Shown in pieces: positions 26,167-35,221 of a DNA stretch of 64,000 nt. The notes below the pieces were generated by a model, which was given only the letters and a program-made list of their open reading frames with translations, searched no databases and was not told where the DNA came from. This DNA comes from Haladaptatus sp. DYF46. GTDB lineage: Archaea > Halobacteriota > Halobacteria > Halobacteriales > Haladaptataceae. The number at the start of each line of letters is the position of its first letter. Within the stretch, counting starts at the first letter, position 1. A program made the translations under genes and the position numbers. The stretch is taken from assembly GCF_021083305.1 (NCBI RefSeq), contig NZ_JAJFAY010000001.1, positions 744,001 to 808,000 of the forward strand. The letters are read 5' to 3'.

Positions 26167-28769
26167 TTGAGACGCTCGCCCCCGATCTCGACGATAGTCG
26201 TATAGCCTCGGATAAATCGGACGTAGAAGTAGTACGCGAGCGTCCCAGTCGTTATCAGCAGTACGACAGGGATCACACGCCCGACGTTCTCACCGATCGG
26301 CCCGAGCAGCACACCCGGACTGATTCCTTCGCCCGCAATGACGAGCGCAACGAGCGCGGTCGCTGCCGTCCCGCCGAGGACGATCTCGTTGCTTTTGAAT
26401 TTCCGCGAGAGCAGCAGCGCGACGCCAGCGATCGCGAGGACTGCGACGCCGATCACGACTGGAATGCTGTCGAGCAGTCCGCCGCTCGACGAGATCGGGA
26501 CCACGGCGGCGTTACTCCCACTGAAACTCCCACCACTCGACGACGAACCACTCTCGTCGAGCATGATCCGCAGTGTTTCCTCGCTGTCGTCGTCAAGCAG
26601 CTCGACCGTCCCGTCAGCGGATTGTGCATCGCGGACGACGTCGTTCGTGTTGGAATAGAGGACGTAATCCTCGCCCGTCGTCGCGTCCAGCCAGCGATAC
26701 GCGACGCTGTCGCCCGCCGTGTCACCGGGGTGAACGTGAAAAGCGTTCGTGTCGGGATCCGTCACGTCGATCAGGACGTCGCCCTGTGGAGATACCTCCA
26801 GCGGCAGCGTTTTCACGCGCGCTGTCGAGCCATTCCCGGCGTTCGGCGTATAGATCCACTGTGCGCCGTTCTCCAGGTGTTCGGTGTACGGCGCTGCTCC
26901 CTGCCAGCTCTCGTTTGTGAGATAGTGGAGCCGCTGGCCGTCCGCCGTTCCGCCGACGTCGATCGCGAAACCGGGCTCCCGGTCCGTGATCTTGATTTTG
27001 CTGTTGAGTGCGTCGCCGGGCGCTGTCGGCACCAATACGCGAATCGCGCCGTTGTCAACGTCGACTTTCGATCCATTCACCCGGACATTGAGCGTCGTCT
27101 CGGCGCCGACGTCGTCCGGATGGATATGGAGTGACCCCTCGTTGAAACCCCAACTCGGTTCGTTCCACATCGATCCGTTTCGCTGGACGCTGACGTTTCG
27201 AATACGGACCACATTCGACTGAAACGGAATCTCGATATCGAGATCTGTACGCGCGCTTGCGTACGTTTTGCTAATATTGTAGCGTTCCGTCCATTTCTCC
27301 GCGATGTAGTCGGTTGTTTGTTGATCCAGCGCCATATGTCGATAGGACAGCCCTACCTTGCTGCCGGGGGCATCGCTCGATAGCGACGATCCGACCGTCA
27401 CATTTACTCGATTCGAACCAGCACGGAGCCAAGACACATTTGTCGAGAGAACCGCAGTCTCGCCATCGGGAAGTTGTCCCGGATAACTCGTCATATGTCC
27501 GTTCACTTCGACCGTTGGATCTTCGGTCACTGTTCGCTCTCTCATAGCGAGATCAATGTCGATCGTCCCACTACCGTCGAACGACGCTGTCAGTTGGCTC
27601 GCGGATGTCGTGAGGTCGAGCGCCGCGCTCCTCGTATCTCCGTCCGACAGGTCCCCAACATCGACTGACGTGCCATCGTCGGCAGATATGGTGAGATTTT
27701 CTGGGAACCCAGAGGAAATCGTTGCCGTTCCAAACCCGTCGTTCGAGTCTCCTCCCTCGAAGCGTATCACAACGTCATTGCCGTTTGTCGGGATCGACAT
27801 GCTCGTGTTCTCCCCATTATAATTGACTGTCCCGTCCGCATCGTAAATCTCTCCAGACCCGACATGATATGTGTCTGATCCAACGTCGAGATAAACATCG
27901 TAGGCATAGGGGCCATTTTCCGGGGTTCCTGTGGATGAATCTTCAACGCGCCAGGACACTTCACTGATAGTCGATGGTGGAGAGGAGAATGTATAGCTCG
28001 AATGACGGTAATTGTCATCTGGCTTATTACGCGATATTTGTTCCCCAGTGACGTTAACAACCGGATCTCCGGATAGCCCTGTTGGGTCCATATTCCCGCC
28101 AACAGAGATTAACATGGAGTCTCCATCCGACAGCCCAATCGCACTTTCATTGTCCCATTCGTTCGATGCTGTCCCCGTCACACTGATGTTGAAATCGCTC
28201 GCCGCGTCCAGATCCGCCAACTCATATGAGTAGCTGCTCCCGTTGTTTGCGGGTTGGGCGTCAATCTCGACCCGCCCACTGAACGTCACGGTATTCGTCG
28301 AGAAATGCGGGACGTAGAACTTAACGAGCGAGCCTGCGCGCTCGATATTCGCGCTCCACCGCTCGCCGCTGGAGTGTCGCCCCGTCACGCGCTCGGGGAT
28401 TTCTCCATACGTCCGGAGGAACAGACTGCGTGGGATCGCGATCTCTCGCCCTCCGTGATTCACGTCGTCGCTAATCTGGACGACCAACTCGTCTGGGGCG
28501 GCGATTTGTTCGCCGTTTGTGTCCCTGACCTGCGCGCCCGTCAGCAGGACGATTTCCGTCGTTGATGCATGGCTCGAGGCCATGAACGACGAGCGATCGA
28601 TCACCGTACTGCTCGCGTTCGGACGCTGATCGTTGACGTTGCTCGACGGCAGCGTGACGAGCGTCCCGCCCGTCGACGCGGCGCTCGCGATCGGTGCAAC
28701 ACTACTGACGAGCAACAGCACGACCAGCAGCGTTGAGAGTCCCCCGCGCCAGCTCGATTGCGCTCGCAT
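26163..28769 (-). CDS. Large surface protein with signal peptide and C-terminal membrane helices
   Basis: The 868-residue protein starts with a signal peptide (SSWRGGLSTLLVVLLLVSSVAPIASA). A long beta-rich, serine/threonine- and NxS/T-rich ectodomain follows. At the end is a serine/glycine linker (GSSSSGGSFSGSN) and three membrane helices from about residue 755 to the end. The ATG at 28769 places the signal peptide at the N-terminus. It is the largest product of the cassette and would be displayed outside the cell or on a particle. No family is recognised; spike or receptor-binding roles are guesses. Confidence 0.75.
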   Translation of the reverse strand: MRAQSSWRGGLSTLLVVLLLVSSVAPIASAASTGGTLVTLPSSNVNDQRPNASSTVIDRSSFMASSHASTTEIVLLTGAQVRDTNGEQIAAPDELVVQISDDVNHGGREIAIPRSLFLRTYGEIPERVTGRHSSGERWSANIERAGSLVKFYVPHFSTNTVTFSGRVEIDAQPANNGSSYSYELADLDAASDFNISVTGTASNEWDNESAIGLSDGDSMLISVGGNMDPTGLSGDPVVNVTGEQISRNKPDDNYRHSSYTFSSPPSTISEVSWRVEDSSTGTPENGPYAYDVYLDVGSDTYHVGSGEIYDADGTVNYNGENTSMSIPTNGNDVVIRFEGGDSNDGFGTATISSGFPENLTISADDGTSVDVGDLSDGDTRSAALDLTTSASQLTASFDGSGTIDIDLAMRERTVTEDPTVEVNGHMTSYPGQLPDGETAVLSTNVSWLRAGSNRVNVTVGSSLSSDAPGSKVGLSYRHMALDQQTTDYIAEKWTERYNISKTYASARTDLDIEIPFQSNVVRIRNVSVQRNGSMWNEPSWGFNEGSLHIHPDDVGAETTLNVRVNGSKVDVDNGAIRVLVPTAPGDALNSKIKITDREPGFAIDVGGTADGQRLHYLTNESWQGAAPYTEHLENGAQWIYTPNAGNGSTARVKTLPLEVSPQGDVLIDVTDPDTNAFHVHPGDTAGDSVAYRWLDATTGEDYVLYSNTNDVVRDAQSADGTVELLDDDSEETLRIMLDESGSSSSGGSFSGSNAAVVPISSSGGLLDSIPVVIGVAVLAIAGVALLLSRKFKSNEIVLGGTAATALVALVIAGEGISPGVLLGPIGENVGRVIPVVLLITTGTLAYYFYVRFIRGYTTIVEIGGERLK

Positions 28770-28920
28770 TATGCGCCACCTCGCTTGCCTTCTCGCGCAC
28801 ACGGGGGGACCCTACCGCGCCCATCCGATACGCGCGCGTGCGTAAACGTCGGTTTTTCCGCGACTCCATGCGACCCGTCCCATCTCGGTTTTCTCCGTTC
28901 GCTTTTCAAAAATTCGCGAC
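28770..28920. other. Short gap inside the membrane cassette
   Basis: About 150 bases separate the ATPase stop (28921) from the large surface-protein start. This is one of only three breaks in an otherwise overlapping gene string, and it could hold a promoter for the two last genes. No clear TATA box is seen. Confidence 0.25.
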
Positions 28921-30084
28921 TCATCGTCCCACCTTGATCATCAGCTTGTAGTCGTGTGGTGTCGGCATGTCCCGCCACGCGAAGGGCTCGAAGTTCGTTT
29001 CCGTGTACATCAGCCCCTCGCCGACGGACATGCGACTCGTCATGTCGGTGTTCATCGGAACTGTTCGAAATCCGACGACGTCGCTCGCCTTCGTCGGGTT
29101 GGCTTGCCCCGGCATCTGAATTCGCCAGCGCAGTTTGTGACGGATCATCTGGTGGATGTCCGTCTCTCCGTGCCCGAAGGCGTTGATCGTCAGCCCGAAC
29201 TTGCGGGCGTCAACCCAGACGTCTTTGAGCAGCTCGATCTTCTGGTACGTGGCGAACGTGTCCTTCTGCGCCGACTGTGGCGCGATATCGCCGATCTCGT
29301 CGGCAGTCCACGTCGTCCAGTGGTGCGGACCGTGCTCGACGCGTGCGAGAACCCACGCGAACCACCAGTGACCTGCTGGGTCTTCCGGCGCGAACAGTCC
29401 GCGTCCGGACGGCGTATCGTACGTCTTCTCGTCCGATTCCTCGTAGATCTCCTGACAGCCGCGCATCTTCGGATCCGGATAGACGACGTTGATTTGCGCT
29501 GGTTTGAGGATATCCTGATTCAGCTCCAGCGGATCCCGATAACGGACGACCTCGCGGACGATCCGGTCAAGGTCTCCGACGTCCAGTTCGATGGCAGGCT
29601 GTGTCGGATCCTTACTGACGAGCCGCGCCGTGATCGGGACGCCCGCCGGAAGACACAGCCTCGTCCACGGTGCGAGTGCGAGCCACTCACTGCGGCTCGA
29701 CGAACCGCGCCAGACGACCGTGCTGCCGTTCGCTTCGATATCGCGTAGCGCCAGATAACAGGCGAGCGTCGATTTCCCGGTACCGGGTTTTCCCGTCGCG
29801 AGAACGTCCGTCCCACCCGCTTTCTCGTCGGCCGGCGGGTCCCACGACTTTTCGAGGTAATTCGGGATCACGGTCGGGTAGGAGAACGCACTTCGGTCCC
29901 ACGGCGCGAGCCCGAAGTATCGTCGCATGCTGTCGGCGTCCGTGTGACGACGCGCGTCTCCCGTTATCTGTCGGGTGTTTCGACGCGGCTCGTCGAACTG
30001 TGCGAGCGCGTGCGATTTATCACGCGCGTCCGTGCTCGTTCGAGTCGACTCCGATAGCCGCTCTTGGATATTCGTAGAACTCAT
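28921..30084 (-). CDS. P-loop ATPase of the virus/vesicle-like cassette
   Basis: The 387-residue protein has Walker A GKPGTGKST (residues 98-106) and Walker B TTWTADEIGD (257-266), with a conserved KFGLTINAFGHGETDIHQMIRHKLRWRI region behind. The layout is that of the FtsK/HerA-like ATPases that power DNA translocation or packaging and of pleolipovirus VP8-type NTPases. No membrane helix is present. Its start overlaps the stop of the 300-residue gene by four bases. A role in loading DNA into membrane particles, or in conjugation, follows from context only. Confidence 0.75.
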   Translation of the reverse strand: MSSTNIQERLSESTRTSTDARDKSHALAQFDEPRRNTRQITGDARRHTDADSMRRYFGLAPWDRSAFSYPTVIPNYLEKSWDPPADEKAGGTDVLATGKPGTGKSTLACYLALRDIEANGSTVVWRGSSSRSEWLALAPWTRLCLPAGVPITARLVSKDPTQPAIELDVGDLDRIVREVVRYRDPLELNQDILKPAQINVVYPDPKMRGCQEIYEESDEKTYDTPSGRGLFAPEDPAGHWWFAWVLARVEHGPHHWTTWTADEIGDIAPQSAQKDTFATYQKIELLKDVWVDARKFGLTINAFGHGETDIHQMIRHKLRWRIQMPGQANPTKASDVVGFRTVPMNTDMTSRMSVGEGLMYTETNFEPFAWRDMPTPHDYKLMIKVGR

Positions 30085-30983
30085 AGTTGTGTCGGTGTCT
30101 GGCGTTTGCGTTTGGCGTCCGCGACCTCGCCTGCTCGTCCGGCAAGGACACGCACCCCGCGATTCATGGCTGGTAAGAGATGGACGGCGGCGAAGAGTTC
30201 GCGAGCAGACTCACCGTCGTCGGAGAGCAACAGCGCCCGTGTGAACCGTTCGGTGACACAGCGCTCGACGAGGTCTCGGTCAGTTCCCGACGTCCTCGAG
30301 CGCGCCGCGCGGATCCACTCCGGCGGCTCGATTTCATCGACCTCGCCCCACGTCGCCAGTTCGACGTAGCGTCCCCACGACAGGATATCCTGCGTATCGT
30401 CGAATCCGGCGAGCAACTGCGCGAGCGCCGTCTGTTGCCACTGCTCCAGTTCGGCGAGTCCGGGACGCATTGCCGGGTGTCGCTGTCGTGCTGGCGCGTG
30501 GGCGTCTTCGTCGACGTCCGCGTCGTCGATATACTCCGTCGCGTCCTTCCGGAGTTCACGAAACGCCCGATGATACGCCGGGCGGAGCTGTGTCGCGATA
30601 AAGCGTCCCCGAAGTTCAGTAACGGTGTCCTCCGGGAGCGAGCGCTCGCGAACGGCGGGCGTCAGTAGCGCTGCCAGCAGTACTCCTTGGCGTTGGTCGT
30701 CCCGAACGTCCAATACGAACTGCCGCGCGAGCTCCCAAAAGACGCGCTGTGGAAGCTCGCCGAGCGTTCGAATCGCGAGGCGTTGGAGCCATTCAAGAAC
30801 CCTTCGCCGCGAGTCAAAGCCCAATTCCAACTCGCGCTGGAGCGCCTCGATGTCGTTCGTGAGCTTGATCAGCGCCGGGCGATAGCTCTCGGGTTCTTCG
30901 ACGATGTCGTCCGAATAATCGCCGTCTCGCTCCCCGACAACCGCGTCGAGCACGTTTCCCGACGGGAGAATCGCGTCAGTCAT
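30081..30983 (-). CDS. Soluble helical cassette protein, unknown function
   Basis: The 300-residue protein is rich in charged amphipathic helices (YRPALIKLTNDIEALQRELELGFDSRRRVLEWLQRLAIRTLGELP) and has no membrane segment, cysteine cluster or recognised motif. It overlaps the ATPase gene (four bases) and the 551-residue membrane gene (eight bases), so it is translated with them and may be an adaptor of the ATPase. Confidence 0.7.
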   Translation of the reverse strand: MTDAILPSGNVLDAVVGERDGDYSDDIVEEPESYRPALIKLTNDIEALQRELELGFDSRRRVLEWLQRLAIRTLGELPQRVFWELARQFVLDVRDDQRQGVLLAALLTPAVRERSLPEDTVTELRGRFIATQLRPAYHRAFRELRKDATEYIDDADVDEDAHAPARQRHPAMRPGLAELEQWQQTALAQLLAGFDDTQDILSWGRYVELATWGEVDEIEPPEWIRAARSRTSGTDRDLVERCVTERFTRALLLSDDGESARELFAAVHLLPAMNRGVRVLAGRAGEVADAKRKRQTPTQL

Positions 30984-32631
30984 CGGCAGGCGCTCCCGAG
31001 CCGGACGGCCCGTCGTCGCTGTCGTCGGGGTTGATTCCGGCGGAGATGTCGAGCCCGAGCATCTCGCGGATCAGCGTGTCGTCCCGGAGTTCGACGACGT
31101 CCTCGACGTCTTTGCTCGACTTGGCGCGCTCTTTGTACGTCTCTTTGCGAGCGTCGTCGAGCGTCGCCGCGTCGTCCATCTCCTTGCTCGTCAACATCGT
31201 CGTGACGTGAGCACTCCGCTGATGGGCGCTCGCGGGCTCGATTTTCGCGTGTCCGCTGCGGACGTCCAAACTCATGACCGCCACGAAGGCGAGTCCGAGC
31301 CATCCGAGCCACTTCAACGCCGGAACGTGCAGCCAGCCCGCATTGACGACGAGCAGCCCGAGTGCGACACCCCCGAGTTGGAGGACGAGCGACGCCGGTC
31401 GTTGGAGTGAGAGGGATTCGGGGCTGTAATCGACGATATCGTCGACGTTCGGATCGATCCAAACCACGCGGTCGTGGCGCGTCGTTCCGTCCGCCCGAAC
31501 TTCCGTCTGTGCCATATCGCGCGCGCCTTGGAGCGGTGCGGAGCCGCCCAACACCCGCGCGAGGAACTTGAACGGTCCCGATTTCACGATCGACAGCGTC
31601 CCGTCGGAGAGTTCCGCGACCGTGTGTTCCGCCAGTTCCAGGTAAACGGCGTCTTTCGCCGAGTCTCCCGACGCGCTGACCGCATCGGTCACGACCGGAC
31701 GGACGAACAGGAATTTCTGGAGACGGTCATCCTGTCCTTCGATCCACGGAATCGTGAGTAACGCGACCGTCACGGCGGCGAGGATCTTCGGCCCCTGAAC
31801 GAAGAGCGTCGATACCCCCTCATAGTTCCACAGCAGCGCCAGAAAGCCACCGACTCCGATCAGAAACGCCCACGTTCCGAGCCCTAAGCCCGGACCGCGT
31901 CCGGCACGTTTGACCGCCCATAATGCGAACGCCGCGCCGACAAGTCCGAAGAGGATTATCCAGACCACGTAGTTCTTGACGAGCCACCAGAGGCGCTCTC
32001 CGGCGGTTTGTGTCGTCACGGTTTGCGCCGTCGCGAGCGATTTGTGCGTGAACGTCCAGCGCGCCGTGTTGCGGTTGTCCGCGATCCACATCGTCACGCG
32101 GACGGGACGTTCGTAGTGGCCGCGCAGTTCGACCGTAGCCGTATCAAATGCGCTCGCGAAGGTGACTTCTTTCCGCTCGACGGTCTGATTCAGCGCGGCG
32201 GGTTCCGTGACGGTCGTCCCGTTTCGTGCGACCTCTTGTTCGCCGGGCGTCCAGTACACGACGACGAGTTCGTACGTCCGCTCGTCGGCGCTTCGTGGAC
32301 CCTGATAGTGGAGTCGAACCTCGTTCGTGTTGACCGTCTCGCCGGAGCGTAGCAGTTTCTCGACGCGCCAGTCCTCGCTGCCACCGTCGCGCAGCGGGTT
32401 GGTGTGTTCGCGGTCAACGTAGACGGCGGCGTCGTCCCCGAGCCACCGGAGCGACGGCGCTGCGCCCGAGACGTGTGTCCCGCCGTTACGGAGTTCGCCG
32501 AGCCCGTACGTCGCGTTCGTCTTCGTGTTGTCAGCAGCGCCGTCCGCCGAAACGACGAGCGCGCTCCCGACGAAGGACGTGACGAGCAGCAGAACGACGA
32601 GCGTCCGAGCGACGCCACTGACGCCACGCAT
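30976..32631 (-). CDS. Membrane protein with signal peptide and large cytoplasmic part
   Basis: The 551-residue protein has a signal peptide (ARTLVVLLLVTSFVGSALVVSA) and an outside domain of about 170 residues (to ERPVRVTMWIADNRN). Four to five membrane helices lie between about residues 215 and 450 (WLVKNYVVWIILFGLVGAAFALWAV, GTWAFLIGVGGFLALLW, ILAAVTVALLTIPW, LVLQLGGVALGLLVVNAGWL). A charged, disordered tail ends it. It joins the surface to the ATPase genes and could be the membrane receptor of the ATPase. Confidence 0.72.
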   Translation of the reverse strand: MRGVSGVARTLVVLLLVTSFVGSALVVSADGAADNTKTNATYGLGELRNGGTHVSGAAPSLRWLGDDAAVYVDREHTNPLRDGGSEDWRVEKLLRSGETVNTNEVRLHYQGPRSADERTYELVVVYWTPGEQEVARNGTTVTEPAALNQTVERKEVTFASAFDTATVELRGHYERPVRVTMWIADNRNTARWTFTHKSLATAQTVTTQTAGERLWWLVKNYVVWIILFGLVGAAFALWAVKRAGRGPGLGLGTWAFLIGVGGFLALLWNYEGVSTLFVQGPKILAAVTVALLTIPWIEGQDDRLQKFLFVRPVVTDAVSASGDSAKDAVYLELAEHTVAELSDGTLSIVKSGPFKFLARVLGGSAPLQGARDMAQTEVRADGTTRHDRVVWIDPNVDDIVDYSPESLSLQRPASLVLQLGGVALGLLVVNAGWLHVPALKWLGWLGLAFVAVMSLDVRSGHAKIEPASAHQRSAHVTTMLTSKEMDDAATLDDARKETYKERAKSSKDVEDVVELRDDTLIREMLGLDISAGINPDDSDDGPSGSGAPADD

Positions 32632-33057
32632 TTAGAGACCCTCCGGTCGATGCGGATCTGGTGACTCCGTCGGCGCGGGATCCTCGTCGATGTCCGGGAG
32701 CGTCGGCCCGGCGTACCAGCGCTCCGACGCTTCGCGACAGTGTGGACACTCGTAGTCCCGGTCTGTCGCACAGCGGAGCCGTATCACGCCCTCGTACACG
32801 ACTTTCAGCGTGAAGAGCCAACACGCTCCCGTGAGCCCGACGCCGACGATGTCGAGCGGTCCGGTGAGCTGCTGGACGGTTATATAGCCCATCGCGAGCG
32901 CCATGACGCCGCCCAGCAGGGTCATGACCAGATCGCCTTTGAGTTGCTCGTCATCGACGATTGCATGCAGTCGGTCAGCGGGCGGATCATCGACGGCGTC
33001 GAGCGTCGTCCACATCTCCTCGACGCGGTCCGCTGGCGTTCCCAGTTCGACTTTCAT
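32632..33057 (-). CDS. Two-helix membrane protein with CXXC tail
   Basis: The 141-residue protein has a soluble N-terminal part, two hydrophobic helices (LVMTLLGGVMALAMGYITVQQL and LDIVGVGLTGACWLFTLKVVYEG), and a C-terminal cytoplasmic stretch with DYECPHCREASERWYAG. The CPHC pair would give half a zinc site. It overlaps the next gene upstream by four bases. The ATG at 33057 is chosen because the longer frame runs through that neighbour. Confidence 0.7.
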   Translation of the reverse strand: MKVELGTPADRVEEMWTTLDAVDDPPADRLHAIVDDEQLKGDLVMTLLGGVMALAMGYITVQQLTGPLDIVGVGLTGACWLFTLKVVYEGVIRLRCATDRDYECPHCREASERWYAGPTLPDIDEDPAPTESPDPHRPEGL

Positions 33058-33497
33058 GTCTGGCGCTCCCTCCAGATCGTTCCGACGATCAGAAACAGCG
33101 CGACGATTCCGAGCAGCTGGAGCGTCGAGAGCGAAACGAATCCCGCGTTCGAGACGACGCCCGTCAGTCCCGTCGCGACGCCGCCGGAGAGAACCGGATC
33201 GGTCGCGATCAGTTCGACGATACGCCCACCGGACATGGCGAGCTGCTGGCCAATGGTCGTGAGTAGTGCGATCAGGACCAAGGCGAGCGAGCCCGCCGCC
33301 CCGATGAGGCCGCCCGTGGCGGTCGTCGAACGTTCGCCGACTTTCTCGACGGTGTCCGCCCACGTGTCGGTTTGATCCCGCTCGTCGAACGTCCAGTACG
33401 CGAGCAGGAACACGGCGAGAAACCCGACGATGTAGGCGAGCATCCCATCGAGAACGTCGAGCCCGAGCGACGAGCCCAAAATCCCGAGTAGGATCAT
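33054..33497 (-). CDS. Four-helix membrane protein of the cassette
   Basis: The 147-residue protein has about four hydrophobic segments: ILLGILGSSLGLDVLDGMLAYIVGFLAVFLLAYW, TGGLIGAAGSLALVLIALLTTIGQQL, VLSGGVATGLTGVVSNAGFV and LLGIVALFLIVGTIW. No motif is recognised. It overlaps the next gene by four bases. The 97 bases upstream (33498-33594) are a small gap without visible signals. Confidence 0.7.
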   Translation of the reverse strand: MILLGILGSSLGLDVLDGMLAYIVGFLAVFLLAYWTFDERDQTDTWADTVEKVGERSTTATGGLIGAAGSLALVLIALLTTIGQQLAMSGGRIVELIATDPVLSGGVATGLTGVVSNAGFVSLSTLQLLGIVALFLIVGTIWRERQT

Positions 33498-33594
33498 CGC
33501 CGTCCCCCGTGTATGCGCACGGTCCCTTCGGGACGACGCGCGTGGCGCTTTTGTACCGATGCTCCTTCCGCTAATCGTGTCTGTGAATCGTGAA

Positions 33595-33897
33595 TCATGA
33601 TAAGTTCGTGAAGATGGATTTCAGTGCGCGATACAGCTTCGAGCCGCCGTAGAGTACGGCGAGAACTATCGCGACGGGCTCCAACCACGCCGCGAGTTCC
33701 GGGGAAACCTTCGGTGCGACCGTGAACGCAAACACCGATACGCCGCCGAACAGCGCTCCCGACTGTGCGACGAGCGCCGTCCATAGCGAAGCCAGCAGCG
33801 GGAGATGGAGTACGCCACCGGCGACACCGGTGATGGTCGTCGCGAGCGTGGCGGGGTGTCGAAAGATTTCGCGGAGGGAGAGCGACGAGTCCGCCAT
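33595..33897 (-). CDS. Small membrane protein of the cassette
   Basis: The 100-residue protein starts at the ATG at 33897, which overlaps the stop of the preceding gene. The hydrophobic segments are LATTITGVAGGVLHLPLLASLWTALVAQSGALFGGVSVFAF and LAAWLEPVAIVLAVLYGGSKLY, ending with a basic helix (RALKSIFTNLS). No family is recognised. Confidence 0.65.
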   Translation of the reverse strand: MADSSLSLREIFRHPATLATTITGVAGGVLHLPLLASLWTALVAQSGALFGGVSVFAFTVAPKVSPELAAWLEPVAIVLAVLYGGSKLYRALKSIFTNLS

Positions 33898-34385
33898 CAC
33901 TTGCCCTCCAGCAGCGTTTGGATTCCCGAGAGAACGGGAACGCTGTCCGACAGCGCTCGTGCTACTCGCCACGCCAGTGCGGCGATGAGGACCGTTGCAC
34001 CGAGATAGACGAGCGGACCCAGCGGGCCTGCAATGTCAGCAGTCTCCGCGAGGACGTCGAACCCGTCCGATGCGAGCCCGGTCAGCGTCGTCCCGACGCT
34101 CCCGAAAGCGGTGGTCGTTTCGTTCCCGGCGTAGGTCAGGCCGTCCGTGACGGCGGTGATTCCGTCGTTGATCTGATCGGCGATTCCGACGGTCGTTCCG
34201 ACAGCAGCGCCGAGCAGGAACTCGGTGATTCGTCCGAAGACCCACTTCCGCGGTCCGCCCGCTTCGGCGATCTGTGAGCCGAGCGCCGCGAGTCCGCCAC
34301 CGTCGCCGTCGTCGGAATTCGAGCCGGAATTTCCGCCGCCCGACGATGTCGTCGAGTTGCTCGAGCGCGTCGCGGGATTAACCAC
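33897..34385 (-). CDS. Membrane protein with the GPF/Y-AV helix, paralogue 3
   Basis: The 162-residue protein has a low-complexity serine/glycine N-terminus (TRSSNSTTSSGGGNSGSN), a glycine-rich helix (FLLGAAVGTTVGIADQIND) and a last helix DIAGPLGPLVYLGATVLIAALAWRVARAL. That last helix resembles those of the two genes upstream (NFGPFAYWVAVLFILALAYLLVKG and QFGPFTYIIAVGVVVGGAFVVARY). The three look like diverged copies of one membrane protein. Confidence 0.65.
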   Translation of the reverse strand: MVNPATRSSNSTTSSGGGNSGSNSDDGDGGGLAALGSQIAEAGGPRKWVFGRITEFLLGAAVGTTVGIADQINDGITAVTDGLTYAGNETTTAFGSVGTTLTGLASDGFDVLAETADIAGPLGPLVYLGATVLIAALAWRVARALSDSVPVLSGIQTLLEGK

Positions 34386-34731
34386 TCCAATCCCTCCCTT
34401 TGACGAGAAGGTACGCGAGCGCGAGGATGAACAGTACGGCGACCCAGTACGCGAAGGGGCCGAAATTCCGAAGGAACGAGTTCAGCGCGCTCCAGACGCC
34501 ACGCTCGACATCCCCGAGCCCGGTGGTGACTGTCGTCGTCAGTGACCGGATAAACCCCGATACGCCCTGTAAAGGCGAGATCAGGAACGCCTGAAAGAGC
34601 CCCTCGATCAGATTCGCCATGCCGTCGCCGAACGCTGTCGCAATAATCCCCGTAACGAGCGCGGCGAGCCGATCGAGACGGATACTCGTACCGTCGTCGT
34701 TGGTCAGCAACTCCATCAGTGTCTCCGCCAT
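34378..34731 (-). CDS. Membrane protein with the GPF/Y-AV helix, paralogue 2
   Basis: The 117-residue protein has an amphipathic middle (LAALVTGIIATAFGDGMANLIEGLFQAFL) and the conserved end RGVWSALNSFLRNFGPFAYWVAVLFILALAYLLVKG. It lies between its two paralogues; the overlap with 33897-34385 is eight bases and the distance to 34792 is 60 bases. No outside family is recognised. Confidence 0.65.
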   Translation of the reverse strand: MAETLMELLTNDDGTSIRLDRLAALVTGIIATAFGDGMANLIEGLFQAFLISPLQGVSGFIRSLTTTVTTGLGDVERGVWSALNSFLRNFGPFAYWVAVLFILALAYLLVKGRDWSG

Positions 34732-34791
34732 CGTTACCCCCGTAACTGCGGATTCGCCGATGGTCGCGCCGTAAAACGTGCCTCGTGCATC

Positions 34792-35220
34792 TCAGTCGTC
34801 CTCGTTGTTGCCGATGATCGGAACGTCGAACGGGATTCCCGGCACGAGGTTGCCCGTCTCCTCTTCGGCGGTGTAGCGAGCTACGACGAACGCGCCACCG
34901 ACGACCACGCCGACGGCGATGATGTACGTGAACGGGCCGAACTGTGCCCATACGCCGTTCTGTAACGTATACGCGCTTTGCTGACCGCCTGCCGAGAGGA
35001 TCTTTCCCGGTGGCTCCAGAAACCCGCCGATCAGGATTCCCGCGCCTTCGGCGAAGCTATCGAAGATCGCGATCGGGACGTCGACGAACGCGCCGACGAG
35101 GTCCGCGATGCTGTAGAAGACCGCGATCACGGGCAACAGCAGCGCTTTCGGGACGACGTTTTCGAGCGTCCCGCCGTCCACGTCGGCGATGTTGTTCAAC
35201 TTCTGGATCCAGCGACCCAT
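34792..35220 (-). CDS. Membrane protein with the GPF/Y-AV helix, paralogue 1
   Basis: The 142-residue protein starts one base after the stop of the 456-residue surface protein. Hydrophobic segments are ALLLPVIAVFYSIADLVGAFVDVPIAIF and the shared NGVWAQFGPFTYIIAVGVVVGGAFVVARY near residue 95. The end is acidic. Abundant small membrane proteins beside a spike-like protein recall the matrix proteins of pleolipoviruses; the sequence itself is not recognised. Confidence 0.65.
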   Translation of the reverse strand: MGRWIQKLNNIADVDGGTLENVVPKALLLPVIAVFYSIADLVGAFVDVPIAIFDSFAEGAGILIGGFLEPPGKILSAGGQQSAYTLQNGVWAQFGPFTYIIAVGVVVGGAFVVARYTAEEETGNLVPGIPFDVPIIGNNEDD

Positions 35221-35221
35221 C

